A stretch of DNA of 58,500 nucleotides from Neocallimastix lanati (nom. inval.) (Eukaryota > Neocallimastigomycota > Neocallimastigomycetes > Neocallimastigales > Neocallimastigaceae). Position numbers and translations under genes: made by a program. The notes below the pieces were generated by a model that saw only the letters and a list, made by a program, of their open reading frames with translations, did no database searches and had not been told where the DNA came from. Positions 20,336 through 31,375 of the stretch are shown here, piece by piece; position 1 is the first letter of the stretch; every line of letters begins with the position of its first letter. The stretch is taken from positions 64,001-122,500 of the forward strand of contig JACVTC010000122.1 in NCBI GenBank assembly GCA_016946835.1, written 5' to 3'.

Positions 20336-22363
20336 ATGAAATTTAATAATATAAATAAGGTTTTTTTAATGGGTTTACTATCCATGGGGTTAGTTCGATC
20401 TGAACGTTCCGTAGTTTGTCATACTTATATTATAAATGAGCCCTATACTGAAAGTAACTATTACAAAGTTTTATATCAATGCCCAAAAACTTTACCTGTT
20501 TCCACAAAAACTTTACCATTTTCCTCAAAAACTTTGCCATTCTCTTCAAAAACTTTACCATTTTCCTCAAAAACTGTTCCAGTAGATACCAATGCTATTC
20601 CAACTAGGACTGTCACATCCAAAAGCACTTGTGTTGGTTATGCTGATAAGGTTTCATTGAAAACTCTCTATGAAGTCCAATGTGAAAATGTCAAGACCTA
20701 TTTTTGTTATAATTCAAAATGTTGTCCGGATACCCCCCATAATGATTACAGAGAAGTCGTTATTCCTTGCCAACCAATGCAAATTATGGAACGTCGTAAT
20801 GACTCTGCCACTAAAATATCTACCACCAAAATACCAACTGCTAAAACTACAACTACTAGACCTTTAAAATCATTATCCGATTACAATGATTCATCAAATA
20901 ATGAAGAAATATCAAATACTAGCTTTAGCATGAAAGTTGGACCGGATAATCAGTTGACTTGTTATACCAGGGAAAATTATGTATATACGAGATACATTAT
21001 GGGAAAAGTTTGTAACTCCCAAGTTTTTGATTATTCAGTTGTATCTACAATTTTCACAACACCTCCTCCAGTTGGATATACTATACCTGATTATAAACCA
21101 AAAATAATAACATCAAGGGCAAAAACAACCCCAGTTGTTGCCTCAAAAAAAACCGAGACCTCGTGTCGAACGGGAATCAAAGTCACTCTCCCACTTAATA
21201 ATTCAGTGATGGGCTTAGCTACCATGAAGCACATCGAAGCAACAACCTCTACTCCTAAAACTAAAACAGTTCCTATTGCTAAATCTACCACTTCTTCTAC
21301 TTTTACTCTTCATCCTAAAACTATACACAGTCTTTCTTCTTCTTCTTCTACTTCTACTCCTTCTACTTCTACTTCTTCTACTTCTTTATCTTCTAAAACT
21401 CTTCCAAATCCTTCCATTAATAAAGAAAATATTAACTTACAAACTGTCACTGATAAAGAAAATAATAGTCTACAAACTGTCACTTATACTATTTCAGAAT
21501 ATGCTTTAAGTAATCAACAAAATGAATATTGTACTAAGTATGTTTGTACATCTGATAATTATCGTTATGAACCTGCTTATGTTTTACGCCATAGTAGAAT
21601 ACGTTGTCCGGTCATGTCCTTTGAAGGTCGTGAAGATATTGTGAATCCTTACTATGTTGGTGGTCCCGATTTATCTTATGAAGATATTCTTCAATCTACC
21701 TCTATATTCCCAGACAAGTACGAAATTCTCTCCAATATCACCACCCTCTATGATACAGAAAAAATCTTCACAGAAAATGCCATTGTGGATCATACCTTGT
21801 ATTGTATCGAGAAAAAATATCAAAAAACTTCTGTAACAGTAAGACCTTATTGTAGTACCATTGAAATACCACCAAAAGAAATCACCACAGATGCCTCATT
21901 GACGACTACAAAGGTTTTGTTATCAACCTCCACCTCTATTAAGGAAACTGAAACCACCTCCGAAATTGAAGCAGATACAGTCACAGAAATGGAAGAAACT
22001 TCACTTCCATCTGAATTTATTACTGAAACTGAAACTAAATCTACTGCTGAAATTGAAACTGAAACTGGAACTGAATCTACTGCTGAAATTAAAACTGAAG
22101 ATGGAACAGTATCAATAACAACAGAGCCAACTTCTACTCAAGAATCCTGTTCTCCAGTAGTTGTCACCATCACAGAAAAGAAAAAAATCACTATTACTGA
22201 AAAAGAAACCGTAACTGTTACAGTTAATAATGAAGGTGATGAAAATGAACAATGTGCACCAAAATGGGGACAATGTGGAGGTATTAATTATAATGGACCA
22301 ACTTGTTGTTCTTCCGGAAGTCGTTGTGTTCAATACAATTCATATTATTCTCAATGTGTTTAA
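20336..22363 (+). CDS. Secreted Thr/Ser-rich protein with C-terminal CBM1, array gene 3
   Basis: This intronless gene encodes 675 residues, with the same architecture as array gene 2. It has a signal peptide, five KTLP-type heptapeptides, a Cys-rich middle, Thr/Ser linker, short acidic repeat, beta-rich VTITEKK segment and CBM1 at about 640-675. The first two thirds are identical in all frames I compared. Differences are seen only between about 21700 and 22070: silent changes near 21715 and 21745, and three residue changes. Both copies are intact, so both may be expressed. Very recent duplication, or an assembly duplication of one locus, fits the near-identity. Confidence 0.87.
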   Translation: MKFNNINKVFLMGLLSMGLVRSERSVVCHTYIINEPYTESNYYKVLYQCPKTLPVSTKTLPFSSKTLPFSSKTLPFSSKTVPVDTNAIPTRTVTSKSTCVGYADKVSLKTLYEVQCENVKTYFCYNSKCCPDTPHNDYREVVIPCQPMQIMERRNDSATKISTTKIPTAKTTTTRPLKSLSDYNDSSNNEEISNTSFSMKVGPDNQLTCYTRENYVYTRYIMGKVCNSQVFDYSVVSTIFTTPPPVGYTIPDYKPKIITSRAKTTPVVASKKTETSCRTGIKVTLPLNNSVMGLATMKHIEATTSTPKTKTVPIAKSTTSSTFTLHPKTIHSLSSSSSTSTPSTSTSSTSLSSKTLPNPSINKENINLQTVTDKENNSLQTVTYTISEYALSNQQNEYCTKYVCTSDNYRYEPAYVLRHSRIRCPVMSFEGREDIVNPYYVGGPDLSYEDILQSTSIFPDKYEILSNITTLYDTEKIFTENAIVDHTLYCIEKKYQKTSVTVRPYCSTIEIPPKEITTDASLTTTKVLLSTSTSIKETETTSEIEADTVTEMEETSLPSEFITETETKSTAEIETETGTESTAEIKTEDGTVSITTEPTSTQESCSPVVVTITEKKKITITEKETVTVTVNNEGDENEQCAPKWGQCGGINYNGPTCCSSGSRCVQYNSYYSQCV

Positions 22364-22364
22364 C

Positions 22365-22505
22365 AAAAAAAAAAAGAGCGTAAGAGAGAAAGAAAAGGAA
22401 AGAAAGAAAAAGAAATAAAAAAAAAAAAAAGAAAAGAAATAAAAAAGAAAAAAATTATTCATAACTAAAAAAAAAAAATTATTTCTTTTTCTTTTTTATT
22501 TTTAT
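22365..22505 (+). terminator. Purine tract plus pyrimidine tract after gene 3
   Basis: The arrangement is the same as after gene 2, with small differences in A-run length. Purines run to about 22455 and pyrimidines lie near 22480-22505. Confidence 0.4.
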
Positions 22506-22519
22506 CTCCTATAAATAAA

Positions 22520-22903
22520 TAAAAAAAAATAACAAATAAAAAGTTTTTTATAAAATAATAAAGTTTATATAACTAAGCTTAACAAGAAAAAATAAAATGT
22601 TATTTTATTGATTTATAAAATAAAAAAAAAAAAATAATATTACTTAATGGATTTATAAATTAAATTAAATCAACTTTTTTATTTTTAAAAGATTTATAAA
22701 TAATATATAAATAATATGTATTGAATAAAATAAACTATTATTTTTTGAAAATTATTTATTATAAATTATATATTATTAATCATATCATATCAATTATTAT
22801 TTTTTAAGAATTTATATAAATCAAAATCAAAAATTAACAGAATTTATTATTTTTAATAGATTTAAAAATAATATAAAAATATATATATATATATTTTATT
22901 TTA

Positions 22904-22935
<32 letters not shown>

Positions 22936-23603
22936 GATTTATATAAATTCAAAGCCAAACATTTATATATAAAAAAAAATAATTTATCCTCAATAAACAA
23001 TTTGGAATCCAATCTATTTTTATATTATGATCGGTCCACTCTATAAAAAAAATAAATAAAAAATAAAAAGTAAAAAATAAAAAAAAATAAAAAATAAAAA
23101 TATTTATATAAATATGTTTTAACTAAAACAATTTTATATATGGAATTGTAAATATGAAAAAAAAATATATATATATATATAGAAAATACTCAAAATGCTT
23201 TTTAACATCACTATCCATTAAATAATACTAATACTAATACTAATAATAACAATAATTGGTTTATTAATTCAACATTTTTTTTTCATTTTTAAATTTTTTT
23301 TTTTTTTAATAGTTTAATTATATTCCCCCTTTTATTTAATTATCATTCTTTCCTTAACTTAGTTTCATTGAAGAGTCCAGTTGGAAAGCAACAACATCAT
23401 CATCATCATTATCTTATCTTGAAAGCAATAATAATAAATTAATTTACTATTAAATTATTAATAATATAAAAAAAAAAAAAGTATAAAAGTATAAACAAAT
23501 TATTTCATATAATCTTTAATATATTCAAATTATCTATATTCATTATATTGATTATGGAAAATCATATGAAGTATTTAAAAAATGACTAATTAATATCATA
23601 TTA

Positions 23604-23639
<36 letters not shown>

Positions 23640-23884
23640 GATGGATTTGTGTTTCTCTTTCACGATATACAATTGACTCTCTGGTTAGGGTTCCAGATGA
23701 AAATGGAAAATTTAAATACTATATTATGGTTAAAGAAACTTGTAAATTTATACATTTATATATTTGATGAGGTTAATAATAAATAATTGTTTAATTAATG
23801 TTCAATAAATATTTATTGGAGTAGAATATTTAAGAAAGTATATGTAATATGAATTTTAAGTTAAAATGTTTTAAGAATCATTAC

Positions 23885-23915
<31 letters not shown>

Positions 23916-24203
23916 ATGATGAACCATCAATAATTTATTACGATTTTTATTTATATTTATCTTCCATTTAATTTTAATCTAAAATCTTTGAATATTTATT
24001 ATATAATAAAAAAAATTGGTAAAACATATTAAAATAACAATAAACAATTGTTCTTCTATGCTATGAATAAATTGTCAACTAATAAACTGATAGACCTTCT
24101 GATAGTGAAAGCGCAATAACGATGTTAATATTGACATTGTTTTATGGGACAATTTTTTTTAAAAAAAATTAAAAAAAAAAAAAGAATTATAATTACTTGC
24201 AGT

Positions 24204-24236
<33 letters not shown>

Positions 24237-24265
24237 TTTACTTGTAGTTGTTTCCGAAAAAAAAA
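22520..24265 (+). other. Gene-free 3' flank and insert of array unit 3
   Basis: This is the copy of 14430-16165. It differs by a few point changes (for example ctctttcacg for ctctctcacg near 23657) and homopolymer length. No gene was recognised. Confidence 0.5.
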
Positions 24266-24476
24266 AAAGGGGGGAGTACTATGTCAGAACGCCAATACTA
24301 ACATATATAATAGAAAAATATTAATACTTAATAAAAATAATATTTTCTTTTTTAAAGAAAAATAAAAAAAAAAAAATGGAGCAATATACTTTATATATAC
24401 TAAACTGAATTAAACAGAACTAAAATAAAAATAAATTTTTATTTCTATTTTTATAAAATTTTTATAAATTTTTTAG
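24265..24476 (+). mobile_element. Candidate polypurine tract plus LTR remnant, unit 3
   Basis: This is the copy of 16165-16370, with TGTCAGAACGCC starting at 24282. Its right end reads ttttttagag instead of ttttttacagag, so the CA terminus proposed in unit 2 is lost here. Confidence 0.35.
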
Positions 24477-25466
24477 AGTAAAAAAAAAAAAGATTTTTTT
24501 TGAACATATCAAATATTTTTTTTTTATTTAAAAGAAAAAAAAAAAACTATTATTAAATAAATATATTCCATACAAATTAATTGTTTTTATGTATGAAATT
24601 GAAAATTGAAAAAGATTTTGAACATATATGATATTTTTTTTTTTAAATCCTATTTTCTTGTTTTTCTTTTTAGTAATAATGTTATATATACATATATTAT
24701 ATATATATTATTATTCATGTATTTATTTATTATGTAAGTAATTTATTATATACAATATTATTATTGGCAATATTTATTTATTTATCTATTAAATAAGTAA
24801 TTATTCTATTTAGAATAAAAAAAAAATATTGATTTTACTTTTATTATTAGCAATATATAAAAAAATATCTTTTTATTTATTGATTTTTTATATTGATTTA
24901 TTTTATATAAAAAAAATATATATATATATATATTAAAAATACTTGTAAAATACAGAAATAAATAATTTTAATATAAATACAATATTTATAAATTATATAT
25001 AATAAATAATACATATGATGATGAACCAATAAAAAATTTGTTACATGAAAATATAAAAAAAAAAAAAAAAAAAAAAAATTCTTTAATAAAACAAAATCTT
25101 AACTTTAAGATTTAAAAATTTAAATAATTTCAAAGATTGGTAAGAAATCACAATTTCTTATTAATTTGTATTTTTTAACATATTTTTTTTGTGTTTCATT
25201 ACAAAAAATTTCTCCAAAAAAAAAAAAAAAAAAATTTTTTTTTTTTTTAATTTATACAATTTCGTTAACCCTAACCCTACTAATCAATTTAAAAATTTAT
25301 ATTAAATAATATTAAATGTAGACAATGAAGAAGCCATTTATCATATAACCAAATCATCCATCCTAAAACAAAACCTATTGATATAAAAGTATATTATAAA
25401 TAAAAATCATATAATAAAAGAAAAGTACATATATATATATATAAATCAAATACATATATATAAATA

Positions 25467-26144
25467 ATGGAGGAACTAAACTATAACAATGTAACCTTCA
25501 TGAATGGTTTTGCTGGTGATAGATGTTATTTAAAAGAATTCCTAGCAAAAATAAACGCTGTCCAATTTGTAAATTGAGTGATTTTTATAAAAAAATAAAA
25601 TATTTATGTAATTAATAAATAAATAAATATATAAATAAATGAATGAACAAATAAATAAATAAATAAATAAATAAATAAGGTTAAAAGTTCGTAATCATTA
25701 AGGCTGTAAAAAAATAAAATAACATAAATGAATTTAATATTTTTGATCAATCCAGAAAAATTCGAAAATGATAAAACCAAAATAATCAATATCATTTCTG
25801 AACTGTACGGAAATGGGATGAATTGGACAGCTTCTCTTATGGAGAATCGAGATCCATGTTTGCTCAATTACAATGTATTTGTAGTAAGAATGAAATCTGT
25901 TTACTGTGGTTACGATTACATCTTTATTGCAAATTAAAAGCTCAAAACTATCAAATAAAAACGCCTAGGAGATATTAGAAACTATTTTCTTGAACTTAAT
26001 AGGTATGCCCCAACGAATCAATCAACTACTTGCCTTTTCTCAAATTATAGTTTCATTTCTAGACATTCTCCCGAAATTTCTACTAGTGTCGAAGTCCCAA
26101 GAGTTGAAGAACTTGTTAACAATTTAGCAGAACTTACAAAATGA
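25467..26144 (+). pseudogene. Ty3/gypsy-like Gag relic, unit 3
   Basis: It is a copy of the unit 2 relic with the same stops, the same internal AT-rich insert (eight bases longer here, in an AAAT run) and the same end. The shared damage shows the Gag was already dead before the 8.1-kb duplication. Confidence 0.6.
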
Positions 26145-26149
26145 ATTAA

Positions 26150-26700
26150 TTAAAAAAAAAGAAAAGAAATAAAATTTAGCAAAAAAAAAAATAAAATAAA
26201 GTATAAACATTTTTTATTTAATAATTCATTTAAATTCTATTTTTCCATCAAGTTCATTAAATATAAATTTGAATAAACCTCATCACCATAAAAATTTATA
26301 GAAATTTAAATTGTTGGAATAAACAATTTATTAGCTTCAAATGGAAATTTAGGTTGAAATTTTCTTATTCACCAGCAACTGAAGAATTGGAATATTAAAG
26401 CTTTAGAGAATGAGAGAAAACATAGTATTTAGAATCTAAATATTTTACTATCAAAATTAAAAATTTGAATAAATTTTATACTTTATTAAATAAATATATA
26501 AAATATAGCAAAAATATAGTATTACTAAAAAAAAAAAAACCTTTTCATCTTTTCTAGAATAAAAACACTTTGATATATAAGAATAATGTAATTATCTAAA
26601 TTTGTTTAACATGTTAAATTACCAATAAAAATATTTTATATTAAATTAAGTTTATATTAAAAAGAAAAATAAAAAAAAAAATTTTTTTAATAATAAATAA
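26150..26700 (+). other. Gene-free spacer after the gag relic, unit 3
   Basis: This is the copy of 18040-18600. No gene or recognised element was seen in it. Confidence 0.4.
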
Positions 26701-26724
26701 ATAATAAAAACACCCTAATAAATA

Positions 26725-26900
26725 ATTGAATAATAAATAATAAATAATAAATAATAAATAATAAATAATAAATAATAAATAATAAATAATAAATAATAAA
26801 TAATAAATAATAAATAATAAATAGTTAAATAATAAATAATAAATAATAAATAATTGAATAATAAATAATTGAATAATAAATAAATGAATAATAAATAAAT
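26725..26900 (-). repeat. AATAAAT heptamer satellite, unit 3/4 junction
   Basis: It is the reverse complement of the heptamers at 27778-27958 and shorter than the copy at 18618. It contains AATTGAAT and AAATGAAT variants. Confidence 0.75.
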
Positions 26901-27334
26901 GAATAATAATTAATAGATAATAAATAATAAATAATAATTATTCAGTTATTTATTATTTATTATTTAATTATTTATGAATACATTAATAAAAATTAAATTA
27001 AATAGAAAATAGAAATTAAATAACAAACAAAACAAAACAAAACAAAACAAAATGAATGAATTAAAAAAAAAAAAAAAAAAGTCAATTGTTAGGAAGGAAA
27101 CTTTTATTTATTAATTTTTTTTTTAATTCATTTAATTAATAAATAAAGTTTATGTTCATTTGATCTCACCAATAACAAAAAAAAAAAAAAAAATGAAAAA
27201 AACAACATAAAAAAATTAAATAAATAAGCATTAATAAATAAATAATTTAATAAATAAATAATTGAATAAATAAATAAACATATAAATAATTGAATAAATA
27301 AATAAATAAATAATTGAATAAATATATAAATAAA

Positions 27335-27780
27335 TAATATTCTTTTTTTTTTTTTTAAATGATTTAATTAATTTAAAAAAAATTTTTTAATTTTTTATTT
27401 TCATATTAAATAAACTTTTTTTTTAAATTAAAAATTTCAAATTAAACTTTAATAATTACTAAATTTAAACATGAATAATAATTGAAAGAAAAATTTTTTA
27501 ATTAAAGAAGATAAATAATTAAATGAAATAGTTAAATAAATAAATGGAATAGATAATAAATAGATAAACAGACTAGTTAAATAAATAAATGGAATAAATA
27601 ATAAATAGATAAATAGAATAGTTAAATAAATAAATGAAATAGATAATAAATAGATAAACAGACTAGTTAAATAAATAAATGAAATAGTTAAATAAATAAT
27701 ATTGTTAAAAAATCATAATAATAAAATTTATTTCATAATAAATTAAACAATAGTAACATAAATTATTTTTTTAAATTTTA
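27335..27780 (+). repeat. Distal upstream block of array unit 4
   Basis: The block has the expanded form with two gataaacagactagttaaat segments and closely matches unit 3. Homology reaches further left to about 27115 (ttaattaataaataaagttta), as in units 2 and 3. Confidence 0.65.
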
Positions 27781-27958
27781 TTTATTATATTTATTATTAT
27801 TTTAATACTTATTATTATTTATTATTGTTATTATTCATTATTCATTATTTATTATTTATTATTCAATTATTCAATTATTTATTATTTATTATTTATTATT
27901 TATTATTTATTATTTATTATTTATTATTTATTATTTATTATTTATTATTTATTATAAT
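27778..27958 (+). repeat. ATTTATT heptamer satellite before CBM1 gene 4
   Basis: The satellite begins like those of genes 2 and 3, with TTCAATT interruptions. It ends like that of gene 1 (ttataataataaaattgttt), so the change of affinity lies inside it. Confidence 0.8.
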
Positions 27959-28069
27959 AATAAAATTGTTTAAAAAAAAAAATAATATATAAATAAAAAG
28001 AAAAGGTTTTATTTGTTTCTTTTTTAAAAGATAAAAAAAAATAATAATAAAATAGGTGAAAAAATAATA

Positions 28070-28160
28070 TAAAAGAAATTGTTCAGTTTGACAATTATTT
28101 TATAATTATTATCTTGAAGAGGAAGAAGAGTTTCAAAATATATATAATGATTATATATTA
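28070..28160 (+). promoter_or_regulatory. Conserved proximal promoter block, gene 4
   Basis: The block contains ttcagtttgacaattattttataattatta and then gaagaggaagaagagtttc in pieces, followed by the TATA-like run. It is closer to gene 1 than to genes 2 and 3. Confidence 0.5.
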
Positions 28161-28316
28161 ATTCTTAAATAAATAAATAAAAAAAATTAAGCAGAAAAGA
28201 AAAAAAAAAACTCTTTTAAATTATAATTGAAAATTAAAAAAAAAGAAAAAATTAATAATAAATATATTTATATATATAGAAAAAAATATATATTTTTCTT
28301 AAAAAAAAAAAAAAAA

Positions 28317-30362
28317 ATGAAATTTAATAATCTAAATAAGGTTTTTATAATGGGTTTACTGTCCATAGGGGTAGTCCGATCCGAACCTGTTGTAAGTTGT
28401 TATACTAATACTTTAACTGACACCTATACTGAAAGTGACTATTATAAAGTTATATATCAATGCCCAAAAACTTTACCTGTTTCCACAAAAACTTTACCAT
28501 TTTCGTCAAAAACTTTACCATTTTCCTCAAAAACTATTCCAATAGATACCAATGCTATTCCAACTAGGACTGTCACATCCAAAAACACTTGTGTCGGTTA
28601 TGCCGATAAGGTTTCATTGAGAACTATCTATGAAGTCAAATGTCAAAATGTTAAGACTTATAGTTGCTATGATACAAAATGTTGTCAAGATACCCCCCAT
28701 AATGTTTACAGAGAAGTCGCTGTTCCCTGCCAACCAATGCAAATTATGGAACGTCGTAATGACTCTGCCACCAAAATATCTATCACCAAAATACCAACTG
28801 CTAAAACTACTACTACAAGATTCTTAAAATCACTATCCAATTACAATGATCCATCATATAAAGAAGAAATATCAAATCCTAACCTTAGAATGAGAGTTGG
28901 ATTGGATAATCAGTTGACTTGTTATACCAGGGAAAGTTATATATCTAGGGGACCTGATCGTGGAAAAGTTTGTAATACCAAAGTTTTTGATTATTCACTT
29001 TTATCAACAACTTTCACAACCCGTCCTCCAGTTGGATATACTATTGTTGGTCTTAATCCAAAAGCAGTAGTAGTAACTGCGGTAAAAACAACCCCAGTTG
29101 CTTCAAAAAAAACCGAGACCTCGTGTCGAACGGAAAGCAACGTCATTATCCCACTTAATACATCAATGATAGGCTATGCCACTACTAAGCACATCAAAGC
29201 AACAACCTCTACTCGTACAACTAAAAGACTTCCTTTTGTTAAATCTACCTCTTCTACTACTCGTCTTCTTAAAACTATAAATGGTCATTCTTCTTCTTCT
29301 TCTTCTCCTACTTCTACATCTTCTACATCTTCTAAAACTCTTCCAAATCTTTCCATAAATAAAGAAAATATTCACTTGCAAACGGTCACTGATAAAGAAA
29401 ATCTTAGTCTACAAACTCTCACTTATACTGTTTCAGAATATGCTTTAAGTAATCAACAAAATGAATATTGTACTAAGTATGTTTGTTCATATAATAATTA
29501 TCATTATGAACCTGCCTATATTTCACGCTATAGAAGAATACGTTGTCCGGTCATGTCCTTTGAAGGTCGTGAAGATATTGTGAATCCTTACTATGTTGGT
29601 GGTCCCGATTTAGCTTTTGAAGATTATAATCAGTATAACTCTATATTCCCGGATAAGGTCGAAATTCTCTCCAATACTACCACCTATGAAACAGAAAAAA
29701 TCTTCACAGAAAATGCCATTGTGGATCATACCTTGTATTGTATAGAGAAACAATATTATAAAACTTCTGTATCAGTAAGATCTTATTGTAGTACCATTGA
29801 ATTGCCACCAAAAGAAATCACCACAGATGTCTCATTGACAACAACAGAAGATTTGTTACCTACCTCCTCCTCTATTATGGAAACTGAAACCACCACCGAA
29901 ATTGAAGCAGATACGGTTACAGAAATGGAAGAAACTTCGCTTCCAACTGAATTTATTACTGAAACTGAAACTAAATCTACTGTTGAAATTGAAACTGAAT
30001 CTGCTGAAATTGAAACTGAAACTGAATCTACTGACATTGAAACTGAATCTACTGAAATTGAAACTGAATCTAAATCTACTGCTGAAATTGATACTGAAGA
30101 TGAAACAGTATCAATAACAACAGAGCCAACTTCTACTCAAGAATCCTGTTCTCCAGTAGTTGTCACCATCACAGAAAAGAAAAAAATCACTATTACTGAA
30201 AAGGAAACTGTAACTGTTACAGTTAATAAAGAAGATGATGAAAATGAACAATGTGCACCAAAATGGGGACAATGTGGAGGTATTAATTATAATGGACCAA
30301 CTTGTTGTTCCTCCGGAAGTCGTTGTGTTCAATACAATTCTTATTATTCTCAATGTATTTAA
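28317..30362 (+). CDS. Secreted Thr/Ser-rich protein with C-terminal CBM1, array gene 4
   Basis: This intronless gene encodes 681 residues when started at the conserved MKFNN. The frame is open 30 codons further upstream, but that extension is Lys/Ile-rich leader translation and would bury the signal peptide. It has a signal peptide at 1-22 and four KTLP-type heptapeptides at 51-78. A Thr/Ser-rich linker and the Cys-rich middle with RCPVMSFEGREDIVNPYY follow. An intermediate-length acidic repeat (ETEST/ESAEIET) precedes CBM1 at about 646-681. Its heptapeptide array resembles genes 2 and 3, while its promoter resembles gene 1. No catalytic domain was recognised. Confidence 0.88.
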   Translation: MKFNNLNKVFIMGLLSIGVVRSEPVVSCYTNTLTDTYTESDYYKVIYQCPKTLPVSTKTLPFSSKTLPFSSKTIPIDTNAIPTRTVTSKNTCVGYADKVSLRTIYEVKCQNVKTYSCYDTKCCQDTPHNVYREVAVPCQPMQIMERRNDSATKISITKIPTAKTTTTRFLKSLSNYNDPSYKEEISNPNLRMRVGLDNQLTCYTRESYISRGPDRGKVCNTKVFDYSLLSTTFTTRPPVGYTIVGLNPKAVVVTAVKTTPVASKKTETSCRTESNVIIPLNTSMIGYATTKHIKATTSTRTTKRLPFVKSTSSTTRLLKTINGHSSSSSSPTSTSSTSSKTLPNLSINKENIHLQTVTDKENLSLQTLTYTVSEYALSNQQNEYCTKYVCSYNNYHYEPAYISRYRRIRCPVMSFEGREDIVNPYYVGGPDLAFEDYNQYNSIFPDKVEILSNTTTYETEKIFTENAIVDHTLYCIEKQYYKTSVSVRSYCSTIELPPKEITTDVSLTTTEDLLPTSSSIMETETTTEIEADTVTEMEETSLPTEFITETETKSTVEIETESAEIETETESTDIETESTEIETESKSTAEIDTEDETVSITTEPTSTQESCSPVVVTITEKKKITITEKETVTVTVNKEDDENEQCAPKWGQCGGINYNGPTCCSSGSRCVQYNSYYSQCI

Positions 30363-30568
30363 TAAAAAAAAAAAAAAAAGAGAGAGAGAGAGAGAAAGAG
30401 AGAGAAAAGGAAGAAAGGATAAAAGGAAAAAAAAAAAAAAGAAAAAGAAATAAAAAATAATAAATAAAAAAAAAAAAAAAAAAGTTATCTATAAGTAAAA
30501 AAAAAAAAAAAAAATTAAAAATTAAAAAATAGTTATTCCTTTTTTTTTTCTTTTTCTTTATCTTTTAT
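30363..30568 (+). terminator. Purine tract plus pyrimidine tract after gene 4
   Basis: A GA-rich run (about 30366-30455), a second A-rich run and a TTTTTTTTCTTTTTC tract at about 30535-30562 repeat the arrangement after the other three genes. Confidence 0.4.
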
Positions 30569-30589
30569 TAATAAAAAAAGAAAAAAAAT

Positions 30590-31360
30590 TCACAAATAAT
30601 TATTTTTACAAAATATAAAGTTATAACTAAGTCTGACAGGAAAAAATAAAATGTTATTATATTGATTTATAAAATAAAAAAAATATTATTTAATGGATTT
30701 ATAAATCAAATTAAATCAACTTTTTATTTTTAAAAGATTTATAAATAATATATAAATAATATATATTAAATAAAATTAACCATTACTTTTAAAAATATTT
30801 ATTATAAATAATTTATTATTAATCATATCATATCAATATCAATTATTATTTTTAAAGGATTTATATAAATCAAAATCAAAAATTTACAGAATTTATTATT
30901 TTTAATATATTTAAAAATAATATAAAAAAAAAATATATATATATATATTTTATTATTATTATTTTTTTTTAAAAGAATTATATAAAATCAAAGTAAAATA
31001 TTTTATAAAATATATATATATATATATTTTAAATTTTTATATATATATTATTTTTAATTGATTTAGAAATAATATATAAAATAATTTTTATTTTATTAAA
31101 AAATTAATAAGAAATAAAAGAAATTAAAAATATATATATATAGTTTTATTTTATTTTTATTTTTTTATTTTTTTTGATTAAATCATTTTATTGACTTTGG
31201 TACTTTTAAAAATATATATATATTATATTTTTTTGTGTTATATTATATTATATTATATTATATTATATTATATTATATTATATTATATTATATTATATTA
31301 TATTATATATATAACATAATATAAATTATTTATAATTTATATTTTTAAATAATAATTATT
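30590..31360 (+). repeat. Shared 3' flank of array unit 4, then TATAT microsatellite
   Basis: Up to about 31110 it matches the 3' flanks of the other units, including the attgatttagaaataatatataaa part otherwise seen only in unit 1. A TATAT pentamer microsatellite follows at about 31238-31308. No gene was found. Confidence 0.55.
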
Positions 31361-31375
31361 TCATAACATTAATAA

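Larger units (their letters stand above)
19530..27640 (+). repeat. Second copy of the recent ~8.1-kb tandem duplication
   Basis: It is the counterpart of 11430-19530, containing gene 3, the candidate LTR, the gag relic and the upstream satellite of unit 4. Similarity to the unit 2 side ends in the heptamer satellite at about 27890, where the gene 4 promoter begins. Edges are approximate. Confidence 0.8.

Noticed and set aside
28227-28316. Thirty-codon N-terminal extension of CBM1 gene 4
   Set aside because: It is Lys/Ile-rich translation of the leader, is not open in the other copies, and would bury the conserved signal peptide starting MKFNN.
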